A DNA stretch of 64,000 nt, from NCBI GenBank assembly GCA_018401885.1, contig JAGYKB010000008.1:40519-104518 (forward strand). The letters are read 5' to 3'. This document shows, in pieces, positions 50,860 through 61,535 of this stretch (position 1 is its first letter; every line of letters starts with the position of its first letter). This DNA is from Gammaproteobacteria bacterium. Lineage in GTDB: Bacteria > Pseudomonadota > Gammaproteobacteria > Pseudomonadales > Pseudohongiellaceae. The notes beneath the pieces were generated by a model. That model was given only the letters and a program-made list of their open reading frames with translations. It made no database searches and was not told the origin of the DNA. Position numbers and translations under genes: made by a program.

Positions 50860-51612
50860 GTGAGCAGTTATTCGACACAAGCCGAAACGCGGTCCATCGA
50901 GAAAACCGGCTGGCCCCGGGTTCTTACGATGGAGGCGTTTCGCGCTGCTTGGCCTTTCGAAGGAGAGGCGTTTTGGCAAACAGTTTTTGAAATGCATAAA
51001 GATAAGATGCAGATTAAAAATCCCCGTGTCGCCATCGTTAATTTAGAGAAAATTTTCACCGCTACCTTTAGCCTTACAACCGAGAAGGGATTTCAGGCAA
51101 TGAGTCTTCGCGATCTTAGTAGCGAGGCTCAAATAAGTATGGGCGGCCTTTATTCGTATATCGGTAGTAAAGAAGATTTGGCCTCTGTTATTGAAGGCGT
51201 GCTTCGCTCGTGTATCGACAAAGTTGTAGCCGGACTCAATAGGGCTAATCTTGAACCGGTCGACTTTTTGCGTACGTTAATTTTCAGCGAAATTTACATG
51301 GTCGAGGTTTTAAGGCCGTGGTATCAATTCTGCTTCATGGAAGTGAAAGGTCTTCCGCGGTCACAGCAGCAGCAAACCTTAGAGCTCGAGCTGCGGTTCG
51401 AAGAGTCGCTTATTGAAGTATTCGAAAAAGGCGCAGCAAGCGGCGTTTTTGATTGTACAAATCCTCAATTGCTCGCTTCTCAGGTGACCGCTCAACTTGA
51501 GCAGTGGCATTTGAAGCAGTGGAAATTTAAGCTGCGGGGCGTCACGAATGATGACTACGCGCAGTTCATTTTTGATAATCTGATGCGCTGTCTTCGCTGT
51601 GAGAGTGTTTAG
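50860..51612 (+). CDS. TetR-family transcriptional regulator (exact start uncertain)
   Basis: TATFSLTTEKGFQAMSLRDLSSEAQISMGGLYSYIGSKEDLASVIEGVL. Confidence 0.85.
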   Translation: MSSYSTQAETRSIEKTGWPRVLTMEAFRAAWPFEGEAFWQTVFEMHKDKMQIKNPRVAIVNLEKIFTATFSLTTEKGFQAMSLRDLSSEAQISMGGLYSYIGSKEDLASVIEGVLRSCIDKVVAGLNRANLEPVDFLRTLIFSEIYMVEVLRPWYQFCFMEVKGLPRSQQQQTLELELRFEESLIEVFEKGAASGVFDCTNPQLLASQVTAQLEQWHLKQWKFKLRGVTNDDYAQFIFDNLMRCLRCESV

Positions 51613-51619
51613 CCTGACG

Positions 51620-52195
51620 TTAGCTATTCGCTGGGATGAGTCCTTTTTTGTCGGCATAAAATTCGCGAATTTTGATTAAATCAGCTTCCATGTCGCCGCT
51701 GGGATAAAAGAAATCGGCGAGACCTGCCTCTTTGTTATCACCATCAACATAGCCCATCAATATTGGTACGCCAGCGTTGCGCGCGATGTGATAGAAACCG
51801 GTTTTCCAAGCCTTCACCTTACTGCGCGTGCCTTCTGGAGGCACTAGCACTATTACCTCGGGATTCTCTCGGTAAAGCCGAACTGTTTCGTTGACCACGT
51901 TGTGGGATTTGCTGCGATTAATGGGAATACCTCCGAGGTATTTCATAAGCCAGCCAGCACCGAAAGGGAAAAGGGTGTGCTTGCCCATCCAGAAGACGCG
52001 AAGGCGTAGCTTCAGGACCACCATAAGCATCAGCGGAAAATCCCAGTTGCTCGTGTGGGGCGCGCCGATCAAGACGAAGCGGCCGTTCTTTTGCTCCTCT
52101 CCAACAGCTTTCCAGCCTATTAATTTCAGACCGACAATCGAAAGAAGTCTGAGTAGTGGCGTGAGTAGCGGTGTTGAAAATACTGTCATACGCAT
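51620..52195 (-). CDS. 1-acyl-sn-glycerol-3-phosphate acyltransferase-like protein
   Basis: FVLIGAPHTSNWDFPLMLMV; LGGIPINRSKSHNVV; VLVPPEGTRSKVKAWKTGFYHIA; start M31 of track ORF. Confidence 0.88.
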   Translation of the reverse strand: MRMTVFSTPLLTPLLRLLSIVGLKLIGWKAVGEEQKNGRFVLIGAPHTSNWDFPLMLMVVLKLRLRVFWMGKHTLFPFGAGWLMKYLGGIPINRSKSHNVVNETVRLYRENPEVIVLVPPEGTRSKVKAWKTGFYHIARNAGVPILMGYVDGDNKEAGLADFFYPSGDMEADLIKIREFYADKKGLIPANS

Positions 52196-52253
52196 AGGGT
52201 AGTTATTCCTTAATAAAGTGCACGGCAACTGCGATAGAGGGCTCGCACCGCGT

Positions 52254-52817
52254 CTAATCAGTTTCCCACAGGCTGAGATAGTCATTTACATCGTGTTCTA
52301 CCAATCCCTTCAGCGGGCCACAAGGGGTTCCAAGGTATAGAAAGCCGATAATTTTTTCGTTTAATTGAACGCCGAGGCCAGAGCGAACTATTTCGTGATA
52401 GGCCTTCGAACCGGTCCGCCACATCGAGCCAAGCCCCTGCGCATAGGCGGCAAGAGACATACATTGAACGGCTGCAGCCGCGGAATATTCCTGCTCGATG
52501 GTTGGCACCTTGGGGTGTTCTTGGAGTGCGGCTATGGCAACAATGATTGTTGGCGCGCGCAGCGGTTTGTTGAGTATTTTCTCTCGCTGGGCCGGGGTTA
52601 GCTCGACACCGTCGGCAATATCGGCTGCGAGAAAGAGTTCGCCTAATCTAGTTAACGCCTGGTCCTGCAGCAGCAGAAATCTCGAAGGGCGCAGAAGCGC
52701 ATGATCGGCGGCGCGCAGAGCGGATTGAACGATAATATCGATCTGTTCGTGAGTCGGAGCGGGTGCGCTGAGTCGAGGACTAGAGCGCCGTGTGGTGAGG
52801 GCTTCAAGTGCGTCCAT
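52254..52817 (-). CDS. Nitroreductase family protein (YdjA-like)
   Basis: ALEALTTRRSSPRLSAPAPTHEQIDIIVQSALRAADHALLRPSRFLLLQ; GLGSMWRTG; GFLYLGTP. Confidence 0.88.
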   Translation of the reverse strand: MDALEALTTRRSSPRLSAPAPTHEQIDIIVQSALRAADHALLRPSRFLLLQDQALTRLGELFLAADIADGVELTPAQREKILNKPLRAPTIIVAIAALQEHPKVPTIEQEYSAAAAVQCMSLAAYAQGLGSMWRTGSKAYHEIVRSGLGVQLNEKIIGFLYLGTPCGPLKGLVEHDVNDYLSLWETD

Positions 52818-53261
52818 AAAAGCGTTCCTAAAGTGTGTATGCCTGCCGCGCGAAGCTGAGTCTCAAGCGGCTGTAAGCGGTGAGACGCAGCTTACTGGAT
52901 TTGATCGAGTTCGCGTACCCCTAGGTGATCATTTACTTTCGGTAAACGAATAGCCACAAAAATTGAAGGGAATAACACCTGAAAAAACAATGCATTGTCG
53001 TCATAAAAAGGTTTATTAGCCGTGATATTGTCATATTCTTGATGGTATACTTTTAGCCCGAATTGACGATAACCCTAGCAAGCAGCTGTGATTCCGCTCA
53101 CTCACCACAAGCGCGGTTTAGGTGATTATACGTAGAGCTTTTAAGCCAATGGTCTCAGTCGCTATTCGCAGCGTAAGTCAAATTACAAAGTGAGTATTTC
53201 GCGTGCAGTTTGCGTGACAAAACTGTGAAATTTTCTCAAAAAAGATAGGATTGCTCTAGTT

Positions 53262-54929
53262 ATGAATTCGAAGGCAGATGTCATCGCGATAAGCACCGAA
53301 CGCGCACCATACCCGCAAGCCAAATCGCGGTGGTTTGGTAGCGTGAAGCGAGAGCGACTGCGTCTTGTCTTTGCCTTCTACTCGCCTGATGGTAATGAAA
53401 TCGCCATGCCAATCGCGAGTATGTCTGCCTACCTCAAACGAGATTTCCCGTGGGTCGATGTCATCAATGAGCCAATACTGATTCTGCGTGATGAAGAAAA
53501 GTATTCGCCCACCAATTACGCAAAGATGATTGAGGCTCACGATGCTGACGTAATTGCATTCTCGGTGATGAGCCCGCACTGGTATCCCATGGAGCCTTAT
53601 TTCGAAGAGCTCAAAAAGTTGATGCCAAAACTACCAATTGTTATCGGCGGCTACCAGGCTATGCTGTCGCAGCAGCAAACGATTGAGAATCCTAATATTG
53701 ACTACATCTGCACCGGCGATGGCGAATATGCAATCGGCAATCTAGTTCAGCATTTGAAGGGCACAAAAGACGGTCACGCCGACGGTATGTGGGAAAAACT
53801 TATCGACGGAGAAATTTACGAATCAGAACCGCATCAGATAGGCGACCTCGCTTCGCTCCCATTTCCAGATTACGAAGTGTTTGCCAAAGAAGATGGCTTC
53901 AAAGATGTGAACTCCTCCATTTTTGGCCCGAAGGGCAAACTCGTGCTACCGGTGATGACCGGTCGCGGTTGTCCCTATCGCTGCACTTATTGTTGCAATA
54001 CGCCAATTTTAGAGGGATGGAAAACCAAGAAGACGTTTCTGCGAAAATACGATCCGCAGGATATGGTCGACGAACTAGTGCGACTGCGCGATAAGTTTAA
54101 TGTTGGCTATTTTGAGTTCTGGGACGAGTTGTTTTTGTCGAACCTGAAATTTGTGCGAGCGTTTTTTGCGCTCTATAAAGAACAGCTCGGATTGCCATTC
54201 TCTATAAATTCTCGTGTAGAAGTGATGAACGAAGAGTTTTGCAAAACCGCAGCCGAGGCGGGATGTCATACTATTTGGTTCGGAATTGAAAGTGGCGACG
54301 AGGAGTATCGCGCAAAAATGCTAGGACGCAAGATGACGAACGAGCAGGTTATTGCGGCAGCAGAGAATTGCAAAAAAGCGGGAATCAATCGCCTGACGTT
54401 TAATATCGTCGGCGCGCCGTTAGAAACCGCAGAAAATATGCGACAGACCCTTGAGTTGAATAAAAAGATTGCACCAGAGCATTTCTTCTTCTTCCCCTAC
54501 ATTCCACTGCGAGGAACGCCACTTTATAACATTGCGAAAGAGGAAGGCCTGCTACTTGAGACCAAACGCAATCTTCATTACCTTTCGGCAGCTAATGACA
54601 GGCAGTTCACGCTCAATATGAAGGAGCGCCCAGAGCTTTTAACAGCCGAGGAATACGATGAGATCTGCAAAGAGATGTTAGCCTTCCAAGAGGCTAACAA
54701 TCGACTCAGCTACTCCGATGAGGAAACGGGCGAGACTTCGCCAATGACAGTCGAAGACAAGAGCTTCTCGCTTGTGGAGGATCCAACGCCTCGGGCCGAG
54801 GCTGAGGTTGAAGTCCAACTTGCGCCTGTCGTAGACGACTCTGTGCAGCAGTTCACGCCGCCACCTCAAATCGCGACCAATGGCAAAACGTCACTGCTTG
54901 ACAGCGTGAGAGGTTTCTTCCGCAGCTAG
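53262..54929 (+). CDS. B12-binding domain radical SAM protein, substrate unknown
   Basis: B12-binding-like N-terminus ..ADVIAFSVMSPHW..IVIGGYQAML; GRGCPYRCTYCCNTP (CxxxCxxC); YFEFWDELFLSN; TIWFGIESGDEEYR. Confidence 0.9.
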   Translation: MNSKADVIAISTERAPYPQAKSRWFGSVKRERLRLVFAFYSPDGNEIAMPIASMSAYLKRDFPWVDVINEPILILRDEEKYSPTNYAKMIEAHDADVIAFSVMSPHWYPMEPYFEELKKLMPKLPIVIGGYQAMLSQQQTIENPNIDYICTGDGEYAIGNLVQHLKGTKDGHADGMWEKLIDGEIYESEPHQIGDLASLPFPDYEVFAKEDGFKDVNSSIFGPKGKLVLPVMTGRGCPYRCTYCCNTPILEGWKTKKTFLRKYDPQDMVDELVRLRDKFNVGYFEFWDELFLSNLKFVRAFFALYKEQLGLPFSINSRVEVMNEEFCKTAAEAGCHTIWFGIESGDEEYRAKMLGRKMTNEQVIAAAENCKKAGINRLTFNIVGAPLETAENMRQTLELNKKIAPEHFFFFPYIPLRGTPLYNIAKEEGLLLETKRNLHYLSAANDRQFTLNMKERPELLTAEEYDEICKEMLAFQEANNRLSYSDEETGETSPMTVEDKSFSLVEDPTPRAEAEVEVQLAPVVDDSVQQFTPPPQIATNGKTSLLDSVRGFFRS

Positions 54930-56295
54930 CGCGCGTCTTACCGTGGCCCAGCTGATCATTGCCACGAGAGTGTTGGCGAAGACGGCCCCTCCGAAAAAGC
55001 CTGTCACACCATAGAGACGGCTTCCCAGGTACGCGCAAGGCACGTAGAAAACAAAAAATCGGGCAATGCTTAAATAGAGGGCCGTCATAGGGCGATGCAT
55101 GGCGTTAAGCGATGAATTACTTAATATGATGATGCCCTGCATTCCGTATCCCATCGGTAAAATCCAAATAAAGAGACGTATTGTCTCGAGCACTTCAGGG
55201 TCCGAGGTGAACAAGCCTGCTATCCAGGGTGCTGCAAGAATTAGCAGAAGATAAACAGCAAATTGCCAGATCACAATGAAGCGAAGGCTCATGCTGTAGG
55301 CCTCCTTTATCCGATCTAATCGTGCCGCCCCGTAATTTTGGCTTATCAACGGCGGCAGCGTGGATGACATCGCTAGCACTAGAAGAGTGGCTATGGCTCG
55401 AGCCTTGCACCGACGCCAAAGGCTGCGACGACGCTGGTTCCGATCCTGCCGCTATCGCAGTCATTGTCCCCATCGCTAGGGGTGTCATCATGTTGGCGCC
55501 AGCCGCTGGCAATCCTATTCGTAACATCTCCCGTGATGAACTTATAAGTATTTGCTGACTAGGTAGGCTAGTGCTTATAAGTCGATGCTTTATCGCAAGA
55601 TGATAAAACAGGTAGCCATAGCCAACCGTCCACGCGGTAAGCGTCGCGATAGCGGCGCCTTTAAGGCCCATGGCTGGGACAGGTCCCCACCCGAAGATTA
55701 GCAGGGGGTCAAGGCATGCATTGATCAGGCCGGATCCGGCCATGATTATGCTCGGCGTTTTCGAGTCGCCATGCGCGCGCAGAATGCTGTTGGCCGTCAT
55801 TAACCCAACAAGGAGAACGCTGCCAGGGAACCAAATGCTCATATAGTCGTGAATTAGTGCTATGAGCGTTGCGTCGGCTCCCATTACAGTGAACAGCGGC
55901 TCCATAAAAAACCAGCAACCCGCGATGAGCACCGCAGCGAAGGCGAGCGCGACATAATTGATGACTGTTGAGCTTTCTTTAGCTCGCACGAGGTCTTCGC
56001 GGCCAATGTATTTAGCGACAACAGCGGAAGCGCCGATACCGAGGCCGATCGCGAGGCTCATGATGGTGAAGGTGATAGGGAAGGTGAAGCTAATCGCCGT
56101 GAGCTCGGCGGTGCCTAGAAGGCTTACGAAGAATGTGTCTACGAGACTGAACGTAAACATCATGAACATGCCGACGATCATCGGCAGCGTCATTCGGATT
56201 AGTGACGCTTTTATGGAGCCTTCGACAAGGCTATGTTTTTGTTGCTGGGAAGGCGGCTCATTGCGCTGGCTAGTATTCGATGACTCGTTTGACAT
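54891..56295 (-). pseudogene. MATE-family efflux transporter, frame disrupted by two apparent 1-nt losses (pseudogene or sequence error)
   Basis: ORF 55195-56295 has MATE N-terminal half; after TAIAA the MATE-like sequence moves to other frames (RIGTSVVAAFGVGARLEP, then IATLLVLAMSSTLPPLISQNYGAAR) and continues in ORF 54891-55379. Confidence 0.8.
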
Positions 56296-56321
56296 AGCGC
56301 GCCTATCCTGTGTGATTGCTG

Positions 56322-57113
56322 TTAAGCACCTTTCTTCGCTTGGCGCAGTTTTACCATCTGCTTAAGGATTTTGGGGTTGGCGAACAGAAGTTCTTGCGCG
56401 CTCGAATAGTCGGGGTTTGCCAATTCCGAACCAATTAAGCCTCCTGCCTCCTTTAAAATCAATGCCGCGGCGTCGATTGAGTGACTTGCTACGGCGACAT
56501 TTGGCGCCCAGCCGCCTTGGAGCCGATCCGCGGCTGTGCTGACTATGTCCAATGCCGCGCAGCCTGAGATGCGGACACGTGCGCCTGCATCGACAACAGC
56601 ACGCTGCAAATCTAGAAGCGTTCCAATGTCCTCCGAGTCGTCATTGAGACCAACAAGCGCGCCGACACTTAGTTCTGTTTCTTTGCCGACGCGGAGTCTT
56701 CGAGAATTAAGCTGAGCGCCACCACCGCGTGAGGCCACGAACTCTTCATTTGTCATGGGGCAGACTATGGCAGCATGTTGAATAACACCCTCTATTTTGC
56801 AGGCGAGCGATACCGCGAATTGCGTGTAGCCTCGAGCGAAATTGTGGTTGCCTATCAACGGGTCGATCAGCCAAACGATATCCTTGCGTATACCAGCCCG
56901 CAGGCCAGTTGCGCGCGAATCGATGCTATGCTCGGGGTAAGCCTTGAGTAGGTGATACTGCAGCGTTTTGTCGGAATCGAGGTCCATCGACGTGAGGAAC
57001 GAGTTGGGGTCATCGTTAATCACTTTGATTCGGTCGAGTCTATCGCTGCTATGGGCTATCGCCTCGGCGGCATCACGCGCTGCTTTGAGCGCAATATTTA
57101 TCATTGGGTGCAT
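56322..57113 (-). CDS. suhB: Inositol monophosphatase-family protein SuhB, catalytic residues degenerate
   Basis: MHPMINIALKAARDAAEAIA; IDPLIGNHNFARGYTQFAVSLACKIEG in place of IDPLDGTTNF; adjacent to trmJ. Confidence 0.85.
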   Translation of the reverse strand: MHPMINIALKAARDAAEAIAHSSDRLDRIKVINDDPNSFLTSMDLDSDKTLQYHLLKAYPEHSIDSRATGLRAGIRKDIVWLIDPLIGNHNFARGYTQFAVSLACKIEGVIQHAAIVCPMTNEEFVASRGGGAQLNSRRLRVGKETELSVGALVGLNDDSEDIGTLLDLQRAVVDAGARVRISGCAALDIVSTAADRLQGGWAPNVAVASHSIDAAALILKEAGGLIGSELANPDYSSAQELLFANPKILKQMVKLRQAKKGA

Positions 57114-57408
57114 TAAACCGATCCTATCAAAGTGGTCTCTGCGCGCGCAGATTGTAGCGCCGAGTAACGAGCAATTACTCGATGAACGGCGCGCGAGGCG
57201 AAAGCAGAAAAAGTAAAGAGCGAGAGACTTATCTATCGCACCATCGCATAGCCATGGTAATCAAGAGCCTCAGGGGAGGTAATGATAACAGAAGAGAGGC
57301 GATGCGATGAATTTCTTTATCGACCTCACGAGGGGTTTTGGCTAGTCGATCCTCGTGTCCATGCTGCTATAATGCGCTTCTGACAGACTCCTCCTAAGGA
57401 AATCCCAC

Positions 57409-58266
57409 TTGAATATCGAGAAAAAGCCCACTGCGGCCGAATGGATGCCACAATTGGATCCAAGTCAAATAGCCGTTGTATTAGTTAACACCTCGCATCC
57501 CGGTAATATTGGCGCTACGGCACGGGCAATGAAAAACATGGGCCTCACGCAGCTGATTCTCGTGGATCCCGAGGAATTTCCAAGCGGTGCGGCAACGGCG
57601 CGAGCGGTTTCTGCCGTTGATATTCTCGAAAACGCGCGAGTCGTAAACACGTTGGAAGAGGCGGTGGCAGACTGTGGCCTGATTATCGGCACGAGTGCGC
57701 GTTCACGAAAGCTCCCATGGCCCATGCTGGACGGCGAAAGCTGCGCCGACAAGGTATTTAGAGAGCACAAGACTAACAAAGTAGCTTTAGTCTTTGGTCG
57801 CGAAGATTCGGGTCTCAATAACGAGGAGCTTCAGCTCTGTCAGTACCATGTGCAGATACCTACCTCGCCCGAATGTAGTTCGCTAAATTTATCGGCGGCA
57901 GTGATGGTAATAACTTATGAAATTGCCAAGCGTGCGCGCTATCAAGAAAACGCAGTGAAATTACCCGAAGATGATTTTTGGGACCAAGAGCGTGCTACCG
58001 CAGATGAGAATGAGCGATTTTTTGAGCATCTTGAAAAAGTCATGATCGCAATCAGATTCCACGACCCAGAGAACCCTCGGCAACTCATGCAGAGGATGCG
58101 CCGGCTCTTCGGGCGTATTCGAATCGATGTCATGGAGATGAATATTCTGCGCGGAATTTTAAGTAATATCGAATGGCATATAAAAACGCGAGAGGAACGT
58201 AAGGTGCCTCCTCGCGGCGCGACTATCGAGCAACTCGAAGAGCAAATGTCCCAAGAAAAAACTTAG
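57409..58266 (+). CDS. trmJ: tRNA (cytidine/uridine-2'-O-)-methyltransferase TrmJ
   Basis: [73 protein letters not shown]. Confidence 0.95.
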   Translation: MNIEKKPTAAEWMPQLDPSQIAVVLVNTSHPGNIGATARAMKNMGLTQLILVDPEEFPSGAATARAVSAVDILENARVVNTLEEAVADCGLIIGTSARSRKLPWPMLDGESCADKVFREHKTNKVALVFGREDSGLNNEELQLCQYHVQIPTSPECSSLNLSAAVMVITYEIAKRARYQENAVKLPEDDFWDQERATADENERFFEHLEKVMIAIRFHDPENPRQLMQRMRRLFGRIRIDVMEMNILRGILSNIEWHIKTREERKVPPRGATIEQLEEQMSQEKT

Positions 58267-60440
58267 CGCCTCGCGCGGGCTGCTTGTCCTGCGCTTTTGC
58301 CGCGGCCGCCTCTCGCGGTCTTCCCTCGAGTCACAGGTCGGCCCTTGGGTTTTTCATGCGGCACCAAATGCTTTTCTTCATTGCCAATCAAGTCTGTGCG
58401 TCCAAGCTTAGTTAACGCTGTGCGTAGCATTGGCCAATTTTTTTCATCGTGATAGCGCAGAAACGCCTTCTGCAGGCGGCGCTGCTCTAAATTCTTCGAC
58501 ACTTTTACTTTCTCGCTCTTGTAACGCACTTTTTCGAGTGGGTTGCGCTCGGAATAGTACATGGCCGTTGCGAGCGCCATTGGCGAAGGGTAAAAGGTCT
58601 GGACTTGATCAGGTTTAAACTTTCTTTCCTTCAGCCACAGGCTAAGATTCAACATGTCTTCATCGTCGCTGCCCGGGTGTGCTGCGATAAAATAAGGAAT
58701 CAAGTATTGCTCTTTTCCTGCTTTTTTAGAAAATTTGTCGAACAGTCGCTTAAACTCGTCATACGCCGAAATGCTTGGCTTCATCATCTTCGCTAAGGTT
58801 TTGTCTTCGCTGTGCTCTGGCGCTATTTTCAAGTAGCCGCCAACATGATGCGAAACTAGCTCTTCAATGTATTCGGGATCTTTCAAGGCGAGGTCGTAGC
58901 GCAGACCGCTCGCGATAGCGACGCGCTTTACGCCAGGAATTGCGCGCGCTTTGCGATAAAGCTCGGTTGTTGGCTTGTGATCAGTTTCTAGGTGTTTGCA
59001 AATGCTTGGATAAACACAGGACAGCCGCTTACAGGTTTTCTGAATCGCAGGTGATTTGCAATTGAGTTTGTACATGTTGGCGGTGGGGCCGCCCAGATCT
59101 GAAATGGTGCCGGTGAATCCCGGTACCATATCGCGTATTTTTTCGATTTCGCTAAGGATCGATTCTTCTGAACGACTTTGAATAATGCGGCCTTCGTGTT
59201 CGGTAATAGAACAGAAGGTACAGCCACCAAAACAGCCCCGCATGATATTAACCGACGTCTTAATCATGTCGTAAGCTGGGATTCGAGCGTCGCCATAGGC
59301 GGGGTGCGGACGACGCTTGTAATCGAAGCTAAATACCCAGTCCATTTCGTCTGTTTCGAGCGGAATAGGTGGTGGGTTTACCCATATCTCCAGTGTGCCG
59401 TGGCGCTGGACTAGCGTCTTGGCATTGTAGGGGTTCGCTTCCTGGTGCAGCACGCGAGAGGCGTGTGCATAAAGCGCAGGATCGCTTACTACCTTGCTGT
59501 ACGAGGGCAGACGAATATAGGTTGTTTTGGCGTCGTATTTTTCTTTTCGCTGGAGAGGCATCGGTATGATTTTGATCGCCTGGGTCGAGTCGGATGCAGC
59601 ATTTACCGAGTTCCCAGCAGTAGCGGCCGCTTCGGCATCGGGTTCGCGGTCATGGAAGTCGTAAGGATTAGGTATCGCATCTATTTTCGATGGCCAGTCG
59701 ATGCGTGTCGAATCGATTTCAGTCCAACCTTCGGGTAATTCCTTTAAGACAACTGCTGCACCGCGCGTCTGCCAGAGCTCTTTGACTTCCTTACCGTTGG
59801 CTATTGCATGTGCAACCTCGACGAGTGCTCGCTCTGAATTGCCGTAAAGAAGAATATCCGCATTAGAATCAATCAATACAGAACGCCGAACGGCGTCTGT
59901 CCAGTAATCGTATTGCGCAATGCGCCTCAGGCTAGCCTCAATGCCGCCGATGACAATAGGCGTGTCGTAATACGCTTCGCGGCAGCGCTGGCTGTACACG
60001 ATCACCGAGCGGTCGGGGCGTTTGCCAGCCTCTGCATGAGGTGTATAGGCATCGTCGTTACGCAGTCTGAGATCTGCTGTATAGCGATTGATCAGGGAGT
60101 CCATGTTGCCGCCGGTAACGCCGAAGAATAGGTTCGGTTTGCCTAGCTGCTTAAAGGGCTCGGCGCTGTCCCATTCTGGCTGCGCGATGATGCCAACGCG
60201 AAAGCCCTGCGCTTCGAGCAAGCGTCCAACCACGGCCATGCCAAAGCTAGGATGATCTACATATGCGTCGGCAGTGACGATTATAATGTCACAGCTATCC
60301 CAGCCGAGCGCATCCATTTCGGCGCGCGACATTGGCAGATAGGGCGCCGTGTCGAAGCACTCGGCCCAATACTTGGGGTAGGAGAACAGCTTGCGCGGCT
60401 TGAATTCGTCTACCGCGTCGTTCGAGTGTTTCTGCGCCAT
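58263..60440 (-). CDS. YgiQ family radical SAM protein
   Basis: [71 protein letters not shown]. Confidence 0.96.
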   Translation of the reverse strand: MAQKHSNDAVDEFKPRKLFSYPKYWAECFDTAPYLPMSRAEMDALGWDSCDIIIVTADAYVDHPSFGMAVVGRLLEAQGFRVGIIAQPEWDSAEPFKQLGKPNLFFGVTGGNMDSLINRYTADLRLRNDDAYTPHAEAGKRPDRSVIVYSQRCREAYYDTPIVIGGIEASLRRIAQYDYWTDAVRRSVLIDSNADILLYGNSERALVEVAHAIANGKEVKELWQTRGAAVVLKELPEGWTEIDSTRIDWPSKIDAIPNPYDFHDREPDAEAAATAGNSVNAASDSTQAIKIIPMPLQRKEKYDAKTTYIRLPSYSKVVSDPALYAHASRVLHQEANPYNAKTLVQRHGTLEIWVNPPPIPLETDEMDWVFSFDYKRRPHPAYGDARIPAYDMIKTSVNIMRGCFGGCTFCSITEHEGRIIQSRSEESILSEIEKIRDMVPGFTGTISDLGGPTANMYKLNCKSPAIQKTCKRLSCVYPSICKHLETDHKPTTELYRKARAIPGVKRVAIASGLRYDLALKDPEYIEELVSHHVGGYLKIAPEHSEDKTLAKMMKPSISAYDEFKRLFDKFSKKAGKEQYLIPYFIAAHPGSDDEDMLNLSLWLKERKFKPDQVQTFYPSPMALATAMYYSERNPLEKVRYKSEKVKVSKNLEQRRLQKAFLRYHDEKNWPMLRTALTKLGRTDLIGNEEKHLVPHEKPKGRPVTRGKTARGGRGKSAGQAARARR

Positions 60441-60632
60441 GATGTACTCGTTTCCCAGTCTTGCTGCGCTGCCGGCTCGTTTTCTAGAGTCCTTTTTTAG
60501 CGCGTGTTCGATTGGGTTAATAAAACATTAATCAGGCGCAAAGCTGAGTCAGCGCTGCGCTTGTATTGACTCGATAGTATACCGCGTCTACGCGCTGGTT
60601 TCGTGATTAGTTTTAGCTGCAAAAGATTGTCG

Positions 60633-61295
60633 CTACGCATCGATGGGTTGGATTCGGTAGGCGCAACGTCTCGCGCCTTCTAGCAAGTAGTCGCTACGTT
60701 CGACAGTTGCGTAGCCCTCGAGAAGTTTTTTGAACAAAGACAACTCTGCTACACAAAAAGCGGAACAACTACTCGCCGCGGCAAAAATAGGGCAGTGATT
60801 CTCAATTAATAGCCAGCCACTAGGCGTCAGCCTGAGTTCGGCCATAAATCCGTCGCGGCTGCGCTTAGCACAAAGTGCTTCGAGTGTGCCGCTAAGGCTT
60901 AACTGTGGGTCGGGCAATTCGTTTTGGTATTGGGAGAGAAGTGAGTTTTCGTTCACTTCGATGAGCTTGCTGAGGCCGGCATCGCCGAATGTCTGCGCTG
61001 CTGCAGTTATAAGCTCCACTGCAATACGCGCGTGCCCGTCGGTAAACAAGGCATGGCCCTGCGTGGTAAGTTTCCATAGCGTTACCGGCCGTCCTCGAGT
61101 CTGGTGGCTCAGCTGTGCATGCTTAACGTAGCCTTTATCCTGCAGCTGCGCCAAATGCTGGCGCACTCCCATCGTGGTTAGGCCAAGCTGGCCTGCCAGT
61201 ATTTTAATCGACTGAGGCCCGCGACTTTTTAAACGTCCAACGAGCTGCTCTTGGGTGGTCGGCAGGAGCGAGAGATCGGTCATGGCAGAATCCAA
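60633..61295 (-). CDS. SufR-like winged-helix transcriptional regulator with C-terminal cysteine cluster
   Basis: SIKILAGQLGLTTMGVRQHLAQLQDKGYV; RGRPVTLWKLTTQGHALF; ENHCPIFAAASSCSAFCVAELSLFKKLL...RRCAYRIQPI. Confidence 0.82.
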   Translation of the reverse strand: MDSAMTDLSLLPTTQEQLVGRLKSRGPQSIKILAGQLGLTTMGVRQHLAQLQDKGYVKHAQLSHQTRGRPVTLWKLTTQGHALFTDGHARIAVELITAAAQTFGDAGLSKLIEVNENSLLSQYQNELPDPQLSLSGTLEALCAKRSRDGFMAELRLTPSGWLLIENHCPIFAAASSCSAFCVAELSLFKKLLEGYATVERSDYLLEGARRCAYRIQPIDA

Positions 61296-61535
61296 TACGC
61301 GGTTGTCTAAGCTTTCGGCGAAGTTAACAAATAGTTTACTTTATTAATTCTCGCCGGTAGTTTGGAGTGGTTGACCTATCGCCGTCGGTTGGCTAGCTGA
61401 TATTCTTTAGCCGTCGCGTGTTAGGCTCTTTCGTCCCGGCGTTGGCTCTGTACCAAAATCGTTAGAGCTTTCTTCTAGACGTCAGGTCATCACTCGGCAA
61501 TAACTAACAATTCAGGGGTATCAATTATCGATTCG

